Origin: Niallia sp052318935 | Lineage (GTDB): Bacteria > Bacillota > Bacilli > Bacillales > Cytobacillaceae | Strand: one strand, 5' to 3' | Length of the DNA: 64,000 nucleotides | NCBI GenBank assembly: GCA_052318935.1 | Contig: JBQRKO010000007.1 | Shown: one piece after another, positions 43,037-51,351 of the stretch | How the letters are laid out: the number at the start of each line of letters is the position of its first letter | How positions within the stretch are numbered: the stretch's first letter is position 1 | Position numbers and translations under genes: made by a program | The notes under the pieces: generated by a model | What the model was told of the DNA's origin: nothing | The model's database searches: none | The model's input: only the letters and a program-made list of their open reading frames with translations

Positions 43037-43837
43037 TTATTCTGAGATAAACGAATCATGCACCCTTTTCCAAAATGGGAATGGCCTATATCTCACAAAC
43101 CGTATCTTCTCATCAGCAACGCGATATTGAATGGATTTTACATCTTTATGCCCCAAAGTAAGATGGTCTATTGACAATTGGAAATTCTGGCCATTTAACG
43201 GTTTTAATACACATGTATGATGGGAAGGCAAAATTAACGGGGAACCAACCGTTCGAAATACACGGTTATTGATGGACGCCATTTCTGCTAGTTGCATCGC
43301 TTGAAGCGATGGATGTACAATTGCTCCCCCTAATGCTTTATTATAAGCGGTGCTGCCTGACGGAGTAGAAATACATAGTCCATCTCCTCTAAATGTTTCA
43401 AAATGCTCTCCTCTTATTTCCACGTCCATCACAAAAGTACCATCTGTCCTTTTTACAGTCGATTCATTTAACGCCAAATATCTCTCTTCTTTTCCTTCTT
43501 CATGATATTGAACAATTACCTCTAATAAAGGATACTCTACATACTGATTAGGATAAGGTGTTTTTGCTATTGCTAGTACGAGTTTTTCTAAATCATCTGG
43601 CGTCCAATCTGCATAAAAACCTAAATGTCCAGTATGCATACCAACAAATGCTGTTTTATCTAGACGGTTGCTATACCTGTGAAATGCATATAGTAGTGTA
43701 CCATCTCCCCCAACAGATATGACAATGTCAGGCTCATCCTCATCATATTCTTGATCAAAATCTAGCAAGTATGTTTTAATTATAGCTACTAATTTATCTG
43801 ATTTTGAATCCCCTCTTGAGGTAACGGCAAATTTCAT
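43037..43837 (-). CDS. nadK: NAD kinase
   Basis: A 266-residue ATP-NAD kinase. The signature VISVGGDGTLLYAF near residues 40-53, NESTVKRTDGTF near 124 and the diglycine ST(A)YN region CISTPSGSTAYNKALGGAIV are all present. It supplies NADP. ATG 43837 lies 37 bases downstream of yjbM. In B. subtilis this paralogue is NadF (YjbN). Confidence 0.95.
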   Translation of the reverse strand: MKFAVTSRGDSKSDKLVAIIKTYLLDFDQEYDEDEPDIVISVGGDGTLLYAFHRYSNRLDKTAFVGMHTGHLGFYADWTPDDLEKLVLAIAKTPYPNQYVEYPLLEVIVQYHEEGKEERYLALNESTVKRTDGTFVMDVEIRGEHFETFRGDGLCISTPSGSTAYNKALGGAIVHPSLQAMQLAEMASINNRVFRTVGSPLILPSHHTCVLKPLNGQNFQLSIDHLTLGHKDVKSIQYRVADEKIRFVRYRPFPFWKRVHDSFISE

Positions 43838-43874
43838 TTTATGATAGCTCCTCTTTCACCATTTTAATGGCTTG

Positions 43875-44513
43875 CTATTTTTTACGATTATTTTTTATTT
43901 CCTTTTTACGATTAAAAAATGCTTGTGCTTCCTGTATTTCCCCACGAATTAAGGACATTTCCTTATCAAGACGAAACGCTGCTTCAGCAGCACTCTGCAA
44001 TCTCATTTGAATGTCCTTTGGGAACTGGCCTTTATACTTATAATTTAATGAATGTTCAATTGTTGCCCAAAAGTTCATTGCCAGTGTCCGAATTTGGATT
44101 TCCATCAGAATTCTTTTTTCCCCATCAATCATTTGAACAGGATATGAAATCACAACATGATACGATCGATAGCCACTATCTTTTTTATGTAAAATATAAT
44201 CTTTTTCTTCTACAATTTCAAAATCATTTCTTTTTCTTAATAACTCTACTACTCTAATAATATCGTCAACAAATGGACACATCATACGCAGTCCCGCGAT
44301 ATCCTGCATCTCTGTTTCTAAATTCTCAAGAGAAATCTCTTTTTCATGGGCTTTTTCTAAAATACTTGCGATTGGTTTTACTCTTCCTGTTACAAATTCA
44401 ATAGGAGAGTGTTCAACTTCTTCGTCAAATTGACTTCGCATTCCTTTTAATTTAACCTTCAGCTCATCAATCGCTTGTTTATAAGGGGCTAAAAACTGCT
44501 CCCAATGTTTCAT
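43875..44513 (-). CDS. yjbM: small alarmone synthetase RelQ/SasB (GTP pyrophosphokinase YjbM)
   Basis: A 212-residue single-domain (p)ppGpp synthetase starting MKHWEQFLAPYKQAIDELKV. ATG 44513 is chosen because GGGGTG lies upstream, and the start matches known YjbM. The RelA/SpoT synthetase motifs DIAGLRMMCPFVDDIIRVVE and KDSGYRSYHVVISYP are visible, as is EIQIRTLAMNFWATIEHSLNYK in pieces. There is no hydrolase domain. It makes alarmone in response to cell-wall stress and forms a tetramer. Confidence 0.93.
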   Translation of the reverse strand: MKHWEQFLAPYKQAIDELKVKLKGMRSQFDEEVEHSPIEFVTGRVKPIASILEKAHEKEISLENLETEMQDIAGLRMMCPFVDDIIRVVELLRKRNDFEIVEEKDYILHKKDSGYRSYHVVISYPVQMIDGEKRILMEIQIRTLAMNFWATIEHSLNYKYKGQFPKDIQMRLQSAAEAAFRLDKEMSLIRGEIQEAQAFFNRKKEIKNNRKK

Positions 44514-44565
44514 GAATATAACACCCCAATTTTCAAAGGTTCTAATTATGTTATTGGTTGTAAAA

Positions 44566-44647
44566 AGGATGTTCAAAAGATCACCAAATTAAAGCATCTA
44601 ATCTCTTCGTTGGCTTGCTTCTAATTTGTTACCTTTATGCACACACT
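44566..44647. repeat. dispersed palindromic repeat, family A (short copy)
   Basis: GGATGTTCAAAAGATCACC at one end, then CTCTTCGTTGGCTTGCTTCT and AATTTGTTACC at the other; it matches the ends of 5317-5471 with the middle deleted. Confidence 0.6.
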
Positions 44648-44677
44648 TAAAGCTTTTTCAGCAATGATCAAGCATGT

Positions 44678-45052
44678 CTATTTTTCAATAAATACTGCTC
44701 CCACTGCATTCTCCATTTCATCACCATAATTACTGTTTCCATCAATATTTTCTACTAAATAATTTAGTTCTTCAAAAAATTGCTCTAATAAAACGTTATG
44801 ACTTCCATTTGTTAAATAAACTGGCAAGTTTAACTCTTTACCTTCTTTCATTATATTCCACCATTTATTTTCAATCACTAAATAAACATAATAATCTTTT
44901 TCTTCTAATAAATAGATAAAGCTAAGCGCATCTGAATCTACGAGCATTTGTCCACTTGCTTTATAGCTATCAAGAAGAATAGATTCCTCTACTCTAAGTA
45001 AAAGTTCATTATCTATTATTTCCGAGTTCAATAGTTGTAATTTTTGATTCAT
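44678..45052 (-). CDS. yjbL: UPF0738 family protein YjbL
   Basis: A 124-residue acidic protein matching B. subtilis YjbL in length and synteny. Its N-terminal region reads KLQLLNSEIIDNELLLRVEE. It has no catalytic motif or membrane helix. ATG 45052 follows GGAGGGTGAAAA. Function unknown. Confidence 0.85.
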   Translation of the reverse strand: MNQKLQLLNSEIIDNELLLRVEESILLDSYKASGQMLVDSDALSFIYLLEEKDYYVYLVIENKWWNIMKEGKELNLPVYLTNGSHNVLLEQFFEELNYLVENIDGNSNYGDEMENAVGAVFIEK

Positions 45053-45420
45053 TTTTCACCCTCCATATAATGCCCTATTTTACCACATAGATTTAATTTC
45101 TCCTAAACATTGCAGTTACAAATGAACAAAGGGATAATAAAGAAAGACTGTTTTCTAAAAGTTTGTTGTTTTTGAATAAAATAATAAACATGGCTGAAGC
45201 ACTGAGCAGCCTGAATACACGTAGACTCCTGCGGAAAAAGCGAGAAAGACAAGACCCCACAGGAGCATAGCGACGAGGAGGCTCGGCACTCGTCCGCGGA
45301 AAGCGAAGTGTATTCAGGCTGCGAGTTAAATAACAACAATCTATACGAAAAGACCGTAAAGAGAAGAAAAAAATGGCCTTCATTTATTAAGGATTAAATG
45401 GGAAAAGAAAGGATTTTATT
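45053..45420. other. gap between yjbL and yjbK, filled by a family B element
   Basis: No gene is seen. Promoters for the divergent yjbL and yjbK must lie here. The open frames at 45093-45383 are readings of the palindromic repeat. Confidence 0.6.
45144..45357. repeat. dispersed palindromic element, family B (copy between yjbL and yjbK)
   Basis: Ends AAGACTGTTTTCTAAAAG and CTATACGAAAAGACCGT, core GAATACACGTAGACTCCTGC, GACCCCACAGGAGC and GAGGAGGCTCGGC. AAAG is found on both outer sides (45139-45142 and 45358-45361), possibly a target duplication. Confidence 0.75.
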
Positions 45421-45999
45421 ATGTCGCAAAATATCGAAATTGAATTTAAGAATATGTTAACAAAACAAGAATATTTATCTTTAATTGAATATTTCCAAAT
45501 AGATGAAAAAGATTTTTTCCAACAAGAAAATCACTATTTTGATACCTCCGATTTTTTACTAAAACAACAAAAATCAGCTCTAAGAATTCGAAAAAAACAA
45601 GATGCCTATGAATTAACATTAAAACAGCCACATAAAGAAGGATTACTTGAAACGAATAAACTGCTGACAAAAGAAGAAAGTGATATTATTTTTCAAACTG
45701 GCAAGATAAACTTCGAACCATTTGTATCCATTTTATTAGGAATGAATATCAATCCGGATAAAATCTGCTACTTTGGTTCCTTAACAACCGTAAGAGCAGA
45801 AAAAGAATTTGGAAATGGTTTACTCGTTTTAGATCATAGTTTTTATTTAAACGAAGAAGATTATGAGTTAGAATATGAGGTAAGTGACGCTAAAGAAGGA
45901 CAAGTTTATTTCGAGAAGTTATTACAATCCTGTCAAATACCTAAACGCAAAACGAAAAATAAAGTACAGCGGTTTTATTTAAAAAAGTATGAACAATAA
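45421..45999 (+). CDS. yjbK: CYTH-domain protein YjbK (triphosphate tunnel metalloenzyme)
   Basis: A 192-residue CYTH protein. The EXEXK motif appears as IEIEFK at residues 5-10, and later charged strands (ALRIRKKQDAYELTLKQP and VRAEKEF) line the tunnel. Such enzymes hydrolyse inorganic triphosphate or related substrates. ATG 45421 follows AAAGGATTTT. It is divergent from the yjbL-yjbM-nadK-yjbO group. Confidence 0.9.
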   Translation: MSQNIEIEFKNMLTKQEYLSLIEYFQIDEKDFFQQENHYFDTSDFLLKQQKSALRIRKKQDAYELTLKQPHKEGLLETNKLLTKEESDIIFQTGKINFEPFVSILLGMNINPDKICYFGSLTTVRAEKEFGNGLLVLDHSFYLNEEDYELEYEVSDAKEGQVYFEKLLQSCQIPKRKTKNKVQRFYLKKYEQ

Positions 46000-46047
46000 G
46001 AAAAGTGGAAGCGCCGGCACTAGTACATCCTGTACGTCGAAGCTAGA
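45998..46047. repeat. family C repeat fragment
   Basis: AAAAGTGGAAGCGCCGGCAC and ACATCCTGTACGTCGAAGC followed by TAGACAG match one end of 62287-62430. Confidence 0.65.
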
Positions 46048-46089
46048 CAGTCAAGACAAATAACTTCATGATAGCAATGGAGGAAGTTC

Positions 46090-46704
46090 ATGAGAATTGA
46101 TACATTAAAAGTGATGCTTGAATTACAAGCACTGCAAAACTTTACATCAGAAAATTCAACTAGCTCTACCGGCTCTCTTTTCCAGGAATTATTAAGCACA
46201 GTATCTTCTTCAGACAATGCTTTATTTGCAAACAATAGAAATAGCAATACATCTAATTCTGCAGCGATTTCAGCAAATGCTGCTACCTATTTGCTTCCGA
46301 AAAGTTTAACAAAACTTAACGAAACAGTAAATGATTTTCAAGATATTATAAAAAAAGCGGCAGCGACTTATAATGTTCCGGAAAAACTGATCAGCTCCGT
46401 TATTAAAGTAGAATCTAATAATAATCCAAACGCAACAAGTTATGCAGGTGCCTCAGGATTAATGCAGTTAATGCCACATACAGCAAAATCTTTAGGGGTT
46501 AATAATGTTTATAGTCCGACAGAAAATATTATGGGCGGAACTAAATATTTAAAACAACTATTGACAAAATATAACGGTGACATCGAGTTGGCACTTGCAG
46601 CGTATAATGCAGGACCAGGAAATGTAGATAAATATGGAGGTTTACCACCATTTAAAGAAACACAGAACTATGTTGCTAAAGTAAAGCAACACTTCTTAGT
46701 TTAA
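46090..46704 (+). CDS. cwlQ: lytic transglycosylase CwlQ (YjbJ)
   Basis: A 204-residue cell-wall hydrolase with a C-terminal SLT domain. The catalytic Glu lies in SVIKVESNNNPNATS near residue 118, followed by GASGLMQLMPHTAKSLG and ELALAAYNAGPGNVDKYGG. The N-terminal 85 residues are Ser/Asn-rich and low in complexity, with no clear signal peptide. ATG 46090 follows GGAGG. It has its own terminator at 46734. Confidence 0.92.
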   Translation: MRIDTLKVMLELQALQNFTSENSTSSTGSLFQELLSTVSSSDNALFANNRNSNTSNSAAISANAATYLLPKSLTKLNETVNDFQDIIKKAAATYNVPEKLISSVIKVESNNNPNATSYAGASGLMQLMPHTAKSLGVNNVYSPTENIMGGTKYLKQLLTKYNGDIELALAAYNAGPGNVDKYGGLPPFKETQNYVAKVKQHFLV

Positions 46705-46733
46705 CGGTTCCTACGGTTATAATTGCACACAAA

Positions 46734-46769
46734 GAAATGTCCGTTGTTTTTAACAGTGGGCATTTTTTT
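46734..46769 (+). terminator. intrinsic terminator after cwlQ
   Basis: AAATGTCC and GGGCATTT pair around TGTTTTTAACA and are followed by seven T, 30 bases past the stop. Confidence 0.8.
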
Positions 46770-46954
46770 GAAAAAAAATCATGAGAATATTCCATATACA
46801 GCGAATGTATTGAACCAATTTATATTCCTTTACAAGCTATTTATTTGTACAATTATTTCGGCATTGTTAAAATATATAGGAATAGTAGTTGGGCAATTAT
46901 CGCGATATTATAAATGATGATAAAAAATACATGTATGCATAAAGGAGTTTTTTG

Positions 46955-47362
46955 ATGGTCGAGAAAATGCCCACACCTTTTGAAGTTATTGGTGAACACA
47001 CATTAAGCAAACTCATAGATGCTTTTTATAAGCGTGTAGGTCAACACCCTGATCTAGCTCCTATCTTCCCAAATGACTTAACAGAAACGGCTCGCAAACA
47101 GAAGCAATTTATGACCCAATATTTAGGAGGCCCTCCTCTTTACACAGCGGAGCATGGTCACCCAATGTTAAGGGCAAGACACTTACCATTTACCATTACG
47201 GAAAAGCATGCTCATGCTTGGCTAGCATGCATGCATGCTGCAATGGAAGAAATACAATTAGATCCAACTATCCGCGAAGGACTTTTTTCAAGACTTGCTT
47301 TAACAGCAAAACACATGATTAATTCGGAGGAAAATGAAAATAAAAAAGGTGATTACTCGTGA
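46955..47362 (+). CDS. yjbI: truncated hemoglobin YjbI (group II)
   Basis: A 135-residue truncated hemoglobin. QYLGGPPLYTAEHGHPMLRA followed by RHLPFTIT is the group II signature with the proximal His in RARHLPF; Trp in AHAWLACM and Tyr early in FYKRVGQHP are also family positions. ATG 46955 after AAAGGAG is preferred. It overlaps spxH by four bases (GTGA), showing coupling; in B. subtilis YjbI works in the same thiol-redox operon and is needed for some secreted lipoprotein protection. Confidence 0.92.
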   Translation: MVEKMPTPFEVIGEHTLSKLIDAFYKRVGQHPDLAPIFPNDLTETARKQKQFMTQYLGGPPLYTAEHGHPMLRARHLPFTITEKHAHAWLACMHAAMEEIQLDPTIREGLFSRLALTAKHMINSEENENKKGDYS

Positions 47363-48234
47363 TTGAAAAAGAATTGTCTACATCCAACCCGAACACAACC
47401 TATGAAATTTGCCATGACAGCAAACCACTTGAAATTTATATGTTTATTGATCCATTATGTCCTGAGTGTTGGGCGTTAGAACCGATAATAAAAAAGCTGC
47501 AAATAGAATATGGAAGATATTTTTCTCTAAAGCATGTATTAAGCGGCAGTCTCACTTCGTTAAATCTATGCAGAAAAACCAAATATAAAAGTATTGCGGA
47601 GTTATGGGAAAAAACGGCTAGTCGATCTGGAATGTCCTGTGATGGATCTGTTTGGCTGGAGAATCCAATACTATCTCCCTATCTTGCCTCTATTGCACTT
47701 AAAGCAGCCGAGCTGCAAGGGCGAAGATCTGGCATTCGTTTTTTACGGAAATTGCAGGAACTCCTTTTCCTCGAAAAACAAAATGTTGCGACATTCGATG
47801 TGTTAAAAAATTGTGCAAAAAGTGTCGGCCTTGATGTAATGGAATTTGTTGCAGATATTCATTCTGAAAGTGCTGCAAAAGCTTTTCAATGTGATTTAAA
47901 AATTACATCAGAAATGGAAGTAACCGAAATTCCTACACTTGTCTTTTTTAATGAAAATATTGAGGAAGAAGGCATTAAAATTACCGGTTATTATCCATAT
48001 GAAATATATGTTCAAATAATGGAGGAAATGCTGCAAACGGCTCCGGAAAAGGCAGATCCACCTCCGTTAGAGAACTTTTTACAATGTTTTAATTTTGTTG
48101 CATCGAAGGAATTATCCGTTGTATATAATAAATCGATTCAAGAAATAGAAAAAGAAATGAAGAAGCTTCAATTAAAACAATTAGTGGAACAAATACCTGC
48201 AAAGTACGGCATGTTTTGGAAGTATGTTAAATAA
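47359..48234 (+). CDS. spxH: ClpXP adaptor protein SpxH (YjbH), DsbA-family
   Basis: A 291-residue thioredoxin-fold protein with C34-P-E-C37 in FIDPLCPECWALEP. SpxH binds Spx and presents it to ClpXP for degradation. The histidine-rich N-terminal zinc segment is short here (EICHDSK). Its substrate gene spxA is also in this window (56112). GTG 47359 overlaps the yjbI stop. Confidence 0.93.
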   Translation: MIEKELSTSNPNTTYEICHDSKPLEIYMFIDPLCPECWALEPIIKKLQIEYGRYFSLKHVLSGSLTSLNLCRKTKYKSIAELWEKTASRSGMSCDGSVWLENPILSPYLASIALKAAELQGRRSGIRFLRKLQELLFLEKQNVATFDVLKNCAKSVGLDVMEFVADIHSESAAKAFQCDLKITSEMEVTEIPTLVFFNENIEEEGIKITGYYPYEIYVQIMEEMLQTAPEKADPPPLENFLQCFNFVASKELSVVYNKSIQEIEKEMKKLQLKQLVEQIPAKYGMFWKYVK

Positions 48235-48670
48235 ATTTGGTTTATCAGATAAGAATCTCCCTCAACCTGATAGAAAATGAATAGGTAGAATAAAAGGATA
48301 CTCATGCCCTATAAAAAATACGTACAGCTTTCATTATATTTATAAAATTATTTTTACAATGAGTATATCCATTTGGGGAATAAAATAAAAAAGGGCTTGC
48401 TGTCTCAAGGCAAGGCCTTTTTTATCGTTATAAACAAAGGGGATGGGAGAAATTTTCCACGATCAAACAAAGGGGTATAAGTTTGTTTGTGACAAATTTC
48501 ACAATTAAACATTATCATAACTATATAGATAACATCAAGCAAATTAAGTTATTATTCATAAAATAGACAAATTTAACTTTTGGCTTGTTTTTGTATTTAT
48601 TCATATCAGGAAATTTATATACATATAGTAGTTTTAATCATCATTCCTTTTCCCGAAAGGAGCAAATTTT
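48235..48670. other. gap after spxH; terminator and an AT-rich spacer
   Basis: A terminator lies at 48387-48424. Otherwise no gene or regulatory site is recognised; the segment is AT-rich and includes the promoter of the small membrane protein. Confidence 0.5.
48387..48424 (+). terminator. intrinsic terminator after spxH
   Basis: AAAAAAGGGCTTGC pairs with GGCAAGGCCTTTTTT, ending in six T. Confidence 0.75.
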
Positions 48671-48847
48671 ATGAAAAAAATTGTGCTATTTGTTTTTGTA
48701 TTATTTATTGCTTTTTGTTTTGGATTAAATATATTGGGATTAATGAATCTATTTCCCCTTTTTATCAGTTCCCCATTACTGTTTTTATCCTTATTCCTAT
48801 TTATTGCTTTTTTAAATAATCGGAAAAAGTTTAAAGGCTTTTATTAA
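48671..48847 (+). CDS. small hydrophobic membrane protein
   Basis: A 58-residue ORF from ATG 48671 after AAAGGAGCAAATTTT. It has two predicted membrane helices (KKIVLFVFVLFIAFCFGLNI and SSPLLFLSLFLFIAFL) and a basic tail NNRKKFKGFY. The ribosome site and the positive-inside tail support a real gene. No family recognised. Confidence 0.6.
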   Translation: MKKIVLFVFVLFIAFCFGLNILGLMNLFPLFISSPLLFLSLFLFIAFLNNRKKFKGFY

Positions 48848-48905
48848 GAAAAGCGGATGCGCCTTGATCCATCTAACTTCAAACGTCTTATTCTTATCTT
48901 TTAGG

Positions 48906-49085
48906 CTATGTTAAAGCTCATTGTTGATTTTTGCACTATGTTGATCTTCGTTCCAGGCGTGAGACTCCTGCGGGAAAAGCGAGTTAGAGGGAGACCCCAC
49001 AGGCGCACAGCGCCGAGGAAGCTCCCGGACCGCCCGCGGAAAGCGAACGCCTGAAGCGGAAATCAACAGGCAAGTTTAACAAAAC
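48906..49085. repeat. dispersed palindromic element, family F
   Basis: Starts TATGTTAAAGCTCATTGTTG, ends AAATCAACAGGCAAGTTTAA, with a GC core GTGAGACTCCTGCGGGAAAA and CCGCCCGCGGAAAGCGAACG. A second copy lies at 58984-59440, split by family E. The core resembles that of family B. Confidence 0.7.
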
Positions 49086-49093
49086 CCTCTTTT

Positions 49094-49133
49094 AAAAAAA
49101 GCATGTGAGATTGTTGTATCTCACATGCTTTTT
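49094..49133 (-). terminator. intrinsic terminator after pepF
   Basis: AAAAAGCATGTGAGAT and ATCTCACATGCTTTTT are perfectly paired around TGTTGT, 17 bases past the pepF stop. Confidence 0.85.
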
Positions 49134-49149
49134 GTTTGTCGACAATCAC

Positions 49150-50967
49150 TTATGATAATAAGCTTTCCAATTCCGTAAGCTTTTCTTCAAATACTTTACA
49201 TGCATCAATAATCGGCGTTTTGCTCGTCATATCCACCCCAGCTTTTTTCAACACTTCAATTGGATAATCCGAACTGCCCGCTTTTAAGAAATCGATATAT
49301 CGATCCACTGCTGGCTTTCCTTCTTCTAGGATTTGTTTGCTTAATGCTGTTGCTGCACTAAAGCCAGTTGCATACTGATATACGTAATAATTGTAATAGA
49401 AATGAGGAATTCTTGACCATTCTAACCCTATTTCTTTATCAATAGTAATATCTTCTTCCCCAAAGTATTTTTGATTTAATTTATAGTATTCTTCTGTATA
49501 TAAATCAGCCGTCAACGCTTCGTTATTTTGTGCTTTCACATGAATTAAATGCTCAAATTCAGCAAACATTGTTTGGCGGAATACGGTTGCTCTAAAACCT
49601 TCTAAATAATGATTTAATAAGTAAATGCGCTTTTGTTCATCATCAATTGTTTTTAATAAATAATCGTTTAATAATGCCTCATTGCAAGTAGAAGCAACTT
49701 CTGCAACAAAGATAGAATAGTTTCCATACGGATAAGGTTGTGTTTTTCTTGTATAGTAGCTATGAACGGAATGTCCAAATTCATGTGCAAGTGTAAATAG
49801 GTTATTTACATTATCTTGCCAGTTCATTAAAATATATGGATTTGTGCCATATGCTCCAGAAGAATAGGCTCCGCTTCTTTTCCCTTTATTCTCCTGAACA
49901 TCTACCCAGCGATTTTCAAATCCTTCTTTTAGAATAGATGTATACTCTTCACCAAGCGGTGCAAGCCCTTTAATCACTAAATCTTTTGCTTCCTCATAGC
50001 TGATTTCCATTTTTACATCTTTAACTAGTGGTGTATAAAGATCATACATATGCAGTTCTTCTACACCAAGGACTTTTTTGCGAAGTTTAATATAACGATG
50101 TAATAATGGCAAATATTCATTAATGGTCTCCACTAGATTTTCATATACTTGTTCTGGAATGTTATTTCCCGCAAGTGCCGCATGACGTGGGGAATCATAC
50201 TGTCGTATTTTCGCATTAAACGCATGGTTTTTTACGTTGCCTGTTAATGTCGATGCAAATGTATTTTTAAATTTGCCATATGTATCATACACTGCTTTAA
50301 AAGCATCATGACGTACACGCTGATCTCCACTCTCTAAAAAACGAGAATATCTTCCATGAGTAACCTCTACTTCTTCTCCATTTTCATCCTTGATACTTGG
50401 AAATTCTAAATCTGCATTATTTAACATGCCAAATGTGTTGCTAGATGCATTTAACACTTCTGATGCTTGTGCAAGCAATGCTTCTTGATCTGCCGATAGT
50501 ACATGAGGACGCTGCAAATTGATTTCTTCCAACGCTTTTTCGTATAATTTTAATTCTTTCTTATCTTCTAAAAAGCGTTTAATACTTTCTTCCTCAATGG
50601 ATAAAATTTCCGGAACGATATAGGCTAATGCACCAGCAGCATGAGCATAAAGGTTTTTAATTCGGCTATCAAATCCTTGATAAAAGCTATTGGTTGTATC
50701 CTGGTCATAACGCATATGTGCATATGTATACAACTTTTCTAAACGACTTAATAATGCATCTTGATAAGCGAGCGCATTGTATAAAGTGTCCGCTCCTTCT
50801 GACAGCTTACCTTGATATTCAACTGCTTGTTCAGAAAGTTTTTTTACTTCGTCGAATTCTTTCTCCCACTCTTCATCTGTAGAAAAAATATCCTCTAATC
50901 TCCATGTGTCTTCAATAGAAACCTCGCTTCGCTGCGGTAACTTTTTTACGGTTGTTTCACTTGTCAT
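49150..50967 (-). CDS. pepF: oligoendopeptidase F
   Basis: A 605-residue M3B metallopeptidase. The zinc motif is LAHEFGHSVHSYYT with HEXXH near residue 385, and the third ligand Glu lies in FVAEVASTCNEALL. It degrades short peptides in the cytoplasm. ATG 50967 (MTSETTVKKLPQR) is chosen because GGGGGA lies upstream. It follows spxH convergently, in the B. subtilis order. Confidence 0.95.
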   Translation of the reverse strand: MTSETTVKKLPQRSEVSIEDTWRLEDIFSTDEEWEKEFDEVKKLSEQAVEYQGKLSEGADTLYNALAYQDALLSRLEKLYTYAHMRYDQDTTNSFYQGFDSRIKNLYAHAAGALAYIVPEILSIEEESIKRFLEDKKELKLYEKALEEINLQRPHVLSADQEALLAQASEVLNASSNTFGMLNNADLEFPSIKDENGEEVEVTHGRYSRFLESGDQRVRHDAFKAVYDTYGKFKNTFASTLTGNVKNHAFNAKIRQYDSPRHAALAGNNIPEQVYENLVETINEYLPLLHRYIKLRKKVLGVEELHMYDLYTPLVKDVKMEISYEEAKDLVIKGLAPLGEEYTSILKEGFENRWVDVQENKGKRSGAYSSGAYGTNPYILMNWQDNVNNLFTLAHEFGHSVHSYYTRKTQPYPYGNYSIFVAEVASTCNEALLNDYLLKTIDDEQKRIYLLNHYLEGFRATVFRQTMFAEFEHLIHVKAQNNEALTADLYTEEYYKLNQKYFGEEDITIDKEIGLEWSRIPHFYYNYYVYQYATGFSAATALSKQILEEGKPAVDRYIDFLKAGSSDYPIEVLKKAGVDMTSKTPIIDACKVFEEKLTELESLLS

Positions 50968-51029
50968 AATTAAATCCCCCAATTCTTTATTTAAGAAGAA
51001 GTATAAAATTTTTCAACTTAGATGAGTGT

Positions 51030-51238
51030 CTAGCTCCAGCGCCCTATCGACTTCAACGCTTCCCTCACCTCGTCTACGATAAGTCAACTTCGATTCGCCA
51101 TTCGGCTCATCGTGTTTCCTTTATCTCTGTAAAAGTACACAATCTAAAACCGCCACGTCCTGTGGCAACGATTGTGTGATCCACATCCTGTGGAACTCAT
51201 CTTTTTCAGTCGATGAGCAAGGGCGCTTCCGCTTTTCT
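51030..51238. repeat. dispersed repeat, family C (long copy, inverted)
   Basis: Begins GTCTAGCTCCAGCGCC and ends GGGCGCTTCCGCTTTTC. Internal CCGCCACGTCCTGTGGCAAC is shared with 41832-42070. It fills most of the pepF-coiA gap; nothing else is seen from 50968 to 51351. Confidence 0.75.
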
Positions 51239-51351
51239 AATAATACGAAAATTTATTCATTAATTATTCTATTATATGCCTAATAAATCCTGCCTATTTA
51301 TAAACTTTTTCAGAAGCTACGGTTATCATATGTCATAGTCTGTCTTTTTAT

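Noticed and set aside
45093..45383. Open frames with Arg/Ser/Leu-rich translations over the yjbL-yjbK gap
   Set aside because: They are readings of a family B palindromic element; no ribosome site, and equivalent frames appear in other copies of the repeat.
46723..46917. 64-codon frame after cwlQ
   Set aside because: It begins within the cwlQ terminator region and has no ribosome site; the hydrophobic translation reflects AT-rich sequence.
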